Source: Chloroflexota bacterium
GTDB taxonomy: Bacteria > Chloroflexota > Anaerolineae > J102
DNA: 7,975 nucleotides
Assembly (NCBI GenBank): GCA_003353825.1
Contig: PIVW01000275.1
Span: 1 to 7,975 of the forward strand
Reading direction: 5' to 3'
Both the position numbers and the translations under genes were made by a program. Below are positions 5,596-7,975 of the stretch, one piece after another (positions within the stretch are counted from its first letter, which is position 1; each line of letters starts with the position of its first letter). The notes below the pieces were generated by a model that saw nothing but the letters and a program-made list of their open reading frames with translations, did not search any database and was not told the DNA's origin.

Positions 5596-6996
5596 GTGGC
5601 AGTTTTCTTTGCCCGGGGAAATAAAAGACGGTCAAATATCTTGTGGTTGGATCTAGGTGATTTAGGCGATCTAGTCAATCCGGGCGGCCCGCACGAACAG
5701 TGGCAGGATCATGGTTTAGGACTCTTGCGAACGATCCTGCACCAGAACGGCATTATCACCGACATAGCCTCGACCCGCGCCGTAACCTCGTGGGAAGAGC
5801 TGACGCCTCAGCTTCAGCGCTATGATATGTTGATCATGAACGTGCGCAGTTACACGTTCCCTGTTGCTCGCAAGTCCGCACTTCTTTTCAAAGAGCTCAA
5901 TCCCAATAGCATGGTGCTGGCAGGCGGCATGCATGCCACCGTCGCCCCCGATGAGATGGAAGCAGTTGGGGCCTTCGATAAGATATGTATCGGCCCCGGC
6001 GAAAAAATCATCGTCGATCTCGTCAGAAATCCCGAAAGCTTTGGGCGCGTATTCCGTGCCGAAGGCGCCCGCTCGATGAAAGAATGGCCCACCATTGAAC
6101 GTGAATTGTGGCCAAAACCCGTGGGCTGGCGCATGAAACGCAAGTGGAAATGGCGCTGGCCCATGGAACCCGAATGTGGCTGGGGGCCGGGGCCGGTGGC
6201 GACGATTCTCACCAGCCGCGTCTGCCCCTGGCAATGTGTTTTCTGCAACGAGAACTCTTACATTCCCAACATGGGGCGAAAATCGGTCGATCAGGTCATC
6301 GACGAACTCAATTATCTGGATCGTAAGTTCGGCCTCGGCTCTGTCGTCATCCATGACTCCATGTTCTTCCAAAACCCCAAGTGGTTGAAGGAGTGGATCG
6401 AACGCTATCCACGCGAAACGAAACGTTGGTCCTATTGGGCGGCCGGTCGCTCCGATACCGTCAGACAGTGGCCCGATCTCTTTGAAGCCTTGGTGAAAGA
6501 AACCAACTGGCGCACCATTTCCATTGGTTTTGAGTCAGGCAGTGATCGCATCTTGAGCTTACTCAACAAAGAATGCACCGAAGAAGATAACTGTTTCACC
6601 ATCGATCTGGTCAATCGCATCGGCGATGATCTGGAGGCACAGGGTGAACAACCACCGGTGTTCTGGTCCAACATCATGGTGGGGATCCCCGGCGAAGAAC
6701 GGGAAGATGCTTTTAAGACTATGCGCATGCTCAAACGCATGAAACGCGTCATGCCCTCTATCTCCTTCTACGCCCCCTATCCCGGCTCGGCCCTGGGCTA
6801 TCAACTCATTGCCGAAGGTAAAAGCCTGATGGGTAAGGAGAACTACCACCGCTACCCTGATGATGAAAAGGTCAAGGGTGTGGATTACCAGTTCTACCGC
6901 GATATGCTGGCCGGCAAATTCGACGACGAGATCAACAGAGGTCTTAACGGCGTACGAGGATCAGAGCTTTATGAAGGCACACTTGTCAAAGCGTAG
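5596..6996 (+). CDS. B12-binding-domain radical SAM protein, divergent (cluster gene 4)
   Basis: This 466-residue protein is the most divergent of the three B12-type members. The N-terminal domain (about 14-150) is Rossmann-like, with GGMHAT (110-115) in place of GGPHAT and no DxHxxG. The radical SAM domain follows: Cys210, Cys214 and Cys217 (CPWQCVFC), GFESGS (311-316), GIPGEE (363-368) and APYPGS (393-398). Between the domains is an unusual basic, Trp-rich linker (172-196) containing WRMKRKWKWRW. The C-terminal region after the barrel is shorter than in genes 1 and 2. The start is set by the ribosome binding site at 5583-5587; ATG 5590 is the alternative. The gene begins 41 bp after gene 3, so co-transcription is likely. 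The substrate is unknown; the linker might cover the active site or contact an acidic or membrane-bound substrate, which is inference. Confidence 0.92.
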   Translation: MAVFFARGNKRRSNILWLDLGDLGDLVNPGGPHEQWQDHGLGLLRTILHQNGIITDIASTRAVTSWEELTPQLQRYDMLIMNVRSYTFPVARKSALLFKELNPNSMVLAGGMHATVAPDEMEAVGAFDKICIGPGEKIIVDLVRNPESFGRVFRAEGARSMKEWPTIERELWPKPVGWRMKRKWKWRWPMEPECGWGPGPVATILTSRVCPWQCVFCNENSYIPNMGRKSVDQVIDELNYLDRKFGLGSVVIHDSMFFQNPKWLKEWIERYPRETKRWSYWAAGRSDTVRQWPDLFEALVKETNWRTISIGFESGSDRILSLLNKECTEEDNCFTIDLVNRIGDDLEAQGEQPPVFWSNIMVGIPGEEREDAFKTMRMLKRMKRVMPSISFYAPYPGSALGYQLIAEGKSLMGKENYHRYPDDEKVKGVDYQFYRDMLAGKFDDEINRGLNGVRGSELYEGTLVKA

Positions 6997-7016
6997 CAGA
7001 CTACAAGAGAATGGAC

Positions 7017-7328
7017 ATGAAAATCGATTTTATCGTCGAGGCCATACGCGGTAACCGCATTCGCATCACAGATCACGCGGATGAGGAAGCGCACGCAGAT
7101 CAACTAGGTTTCGATGAGATATTCTTCAGTGTATTTCAGGGCGAGATCATCGAAGACTATCCCACAGATCGACCCTATCCGAGTTGCCTCATTTATGGCA
7201 CCACTTTCTCCAATGAGCCTGTGCACAGCGTTTGGGCATACAATGCTCAGAACCGATGGGCAGTATTAATTACCGTGTACAAACCTGATCCTGACCGTTG
7301 GCTCAATTGGCGAACGAGGAGACAATAA
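7017..7328 (+). CDS. DUF4258 family protein, probable toxin-like partner
   Basis: This is a 103-residue protein with the DUF4258 pattern: RIRITDHA (14-21), GEIIEDYPTDRPYPSC (42-57), a hydrophobic strand after it, and ITVYKPDPDRW (85-95). In many bacteria such genes sit directly before a YgiT-type zinc-finger gene, as here, and the pair is treated as a candidate type II toxin-antitoxin module in which the DUF4258 protein would be the toxin. Its biochemical activity is not established to my knowledge. ATG 7017 was chosen because AAGAGA (7005-7010) lies 6 nt upstream; ATG 7011 is immediately adjacent to that sequence. It begins 20 bp after gene 4 with no terminator between, so read-through from the radical SAM operon is possible. 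Confidence 0.82.
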   Translation: MKIDFIVEAIRGNRIRITDHADEEAHADQLGFDEIFFSVFQGEIIEDYPTDRPYPSCLIYGTTFSNEPVHSVWAYNAQNRWAVLITVYKPDPDRWLNWRTRRQ

Positions 7329-7329
7329 C

Positions 7330-7593
7330 ATGATGCCTTTTCCACAATGTCCAATATGTGGCGGCGACCTGATTGAAAAAGATGTCGAGAAATTGCTACG
7401 TGGTGGCATTCATACAGCAGTTCTGCAAGTTCGTGCCGAAGTCTGTTTGCATTGCGGGGAACGACTTTATTCGCAAGAAACTGTTCGGCAATTCGCGCAG
7501 ATCCGTTCAAAGTTGGAAGACCAAGATATTCGTGAGTTCAAGCCATTGGGGCAGTCATTTCAGGCGACCCTTCAATCGGTCATTCCGCAATGA
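7330..7593 (+). CDS. YgiT-type zinc-finger protein, probable antitoxin-like partner
   Basis: This 87-residue protein has Cys7, Cys10, Cys39 and Cys42 in CPICGG and CLHCGE, the zinc-binding pattern of the YgiT-type (MqsA N-terminal-like) domain. Residues 48-75 look helical and would be the partner-binding or oligomerisation part. It lacks the C-terminal DNA-binding helix-turn-helix of full-length MqsA, so autoregulation by this protein alone is doubtful. GAGGAGA (7316-7322) lies 7 nt before ATG 7330, and the gene starts 1 nt after the stop of the DUF4258 gene. The arrangement matches known DUF4258/YgiT-type pairs. By analogy it would neutralise its neighbour. Confidence 0.85.
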   Translation: MMPFPQCPICGGDLIEKDVEKLLRGGIHTAVLQVRAEVCLHCGERLYSQETVRQFAQIRSKLEDQDIREFKPLGQSFQATLQSVIPQ

Positions 7594-7796
7594 GCAGCTT
7601 TAGCAATCCTCACTACATGTATTTGTTCGATCTTAAGAACGGAAAACAGAAACTCGCGTACGGTGAGTCGCCTGAAAACGCACTGAAGATCTTGAGTATC
7701 CGTTTGAGCGATGAAGAGATGGCCGAGATCATCAGTGATCGTTTTATCAAGATCAACCAGCGCCAACTGCAGCAGCACGTGCAAAACCTTGGTTAA
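7590..7796 (+). CDS. Small hypothetical protein, 68 residues, coupled to zinc-finger gene
   Basis: I do not recognise this protein. It starts with an ATGA overlap on the stop of the YgiT-type gene, which suggests translational coupling; no ribosome binding site is visible. The N-terminal half looks like beta strands (YMYLFDLKNGKQKLAYGES) and the second half is predicted by eye to be helical and charged (residues 28-65). There is no Cys, signal peptide or membrane segment. An internal ATG (7617) would remove nine residues. Its position suggests an accessory or third component of the toxin-antitoxin-like unit. The gene ends about 60 bp before the right element copy and appears intact. Confidence 0.6.
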   Translation: MSSFSNPHYMYLFDLKNGKQKLAYGESPENALKILSIRLSDEEMAEIISDRFIKINQRQLQQHVQNLG

Positions 7797-7857
7797 CATG
7801 ATTACGATTTGCCTTTCAACCACGCAGCCCTCCAGATCTCTAAGATTAAAGACTGAA

Positions 7858-7975
7858 GGCTCTTTGGGACTTCGCGTGACGATCACGAATTTCAGTCGAT
7901 GATGCCCCCACACCTAGTGGCTGGTTGTGTTAAACGTCTAGATATCGTGCGAGGAAAATCCGCATCACGCGAAAT
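7858..7975. mobile_element. MITE-like inverted-repeat element, right copy (left part only)
   Basis: The second copy of the element at the window start, in the same orientation. It begins with the terminal repeat GGCTCTTTGGGACTTCGCGT (7858-7877) and continues for 118 bp to the window edge. The final 11 bp, including the other terminal repeat, are known from the left copy (109-119). An inner near-palindrome, CGTGA-CGA-TCACG, lies at 7875-7887. The flanking sequence before it differs from that beside the left copy, so the copies are at different sites. No known gene is interrupted on this side. Confidence 0.7.

Noticed and set aside
1..7975. Terminal overlap of 108 bp read as proof of a circular molecule
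   Set aside because: The two copies differ at one base, the repeat has inverted termini typical of a mobile element, and there is no replication, integration or mobilisation gene. Joining the ends would also not restore ltrA. Circularity is not excluded, but two repeat copies explain the data better.
1..7975. CRISPR array, tRNA or rRNA genes
   Set aside because: No regularly spaced repeats, and no tRNA or rRNA sequence was recognised on either strand.

Overview
The window is a chromosome-like bacterial segment of about 50% GC. No marker gene fixes the taxon. B12-type radical SAM paralogues, an ltrA remnant, a DUF4258/YgiT-type pair and an ISL3-like end sequence fit Chloroflexota (Anaerolineae/Ardenticatenia-like lineages), but this is a low-confidence inference. 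The window starts and ends inside two directly repeated copies of a short inverted-repeat element. This looks like a contig bounded by dispersed repeats.

Layout. (1) 1-119: right part of a MITE-like element. (2) 25-776, minus strand: remnant of an ltrA-family membrane protein gene, frameshifted in a T homopolymer and cut off after about 219 family-like residues where the element begins. (3) 777-1123: a 347-bp intergenic region with a perfect TTGACA-17-TATAAT promoter (943-971), preceded by a perfect 10-bp-arm palindrome (917-940). (4) 1124-6996, plus strand: four consecutive radical SAM genes. Genes 1, 2 and 4 have a cobalamin-binding-like (Rossmann) N-terminal domain followed by a radical SAM domain. 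Gene 3 is a radical SAM protein with a four-Cys SPASM/twitch-like C-terminus. A 37-codon Cys-rich ORF (2691-2804) lies between genes 1 and 2, and a hairpin precedes the ribosome binding site of gene 2. (5) 7017-7796, plus strand: a tightly packed trio of DUF4258 protein, YgiT-type zinc-finger protein and a 68-residue unknown, probably a toxin-antitoxin-like module. (6) 7858-7975: left part of the second element copy.

How the genes may work together. All four radical SAM genes point the same way with no convincing terminator between them, and the perfect promoter lies upstream of the first, so an operon is likely. The set looks like a dedicated pathway of radical-based modifications (methylation, C-C bond formation, or ring or crosslink chemistry) on an unknown substrate. 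No glycosyltransferase, lipid or cofactor gene in the window identifies that substrate. The most testable unusual idea is that the Cys-rich ORF is a peptide substrate; the direct evidence for it is thin. The toxin-antitoxin-like trio follows the last radical SAM gene by about 20 bp and may be read from the same transcript.
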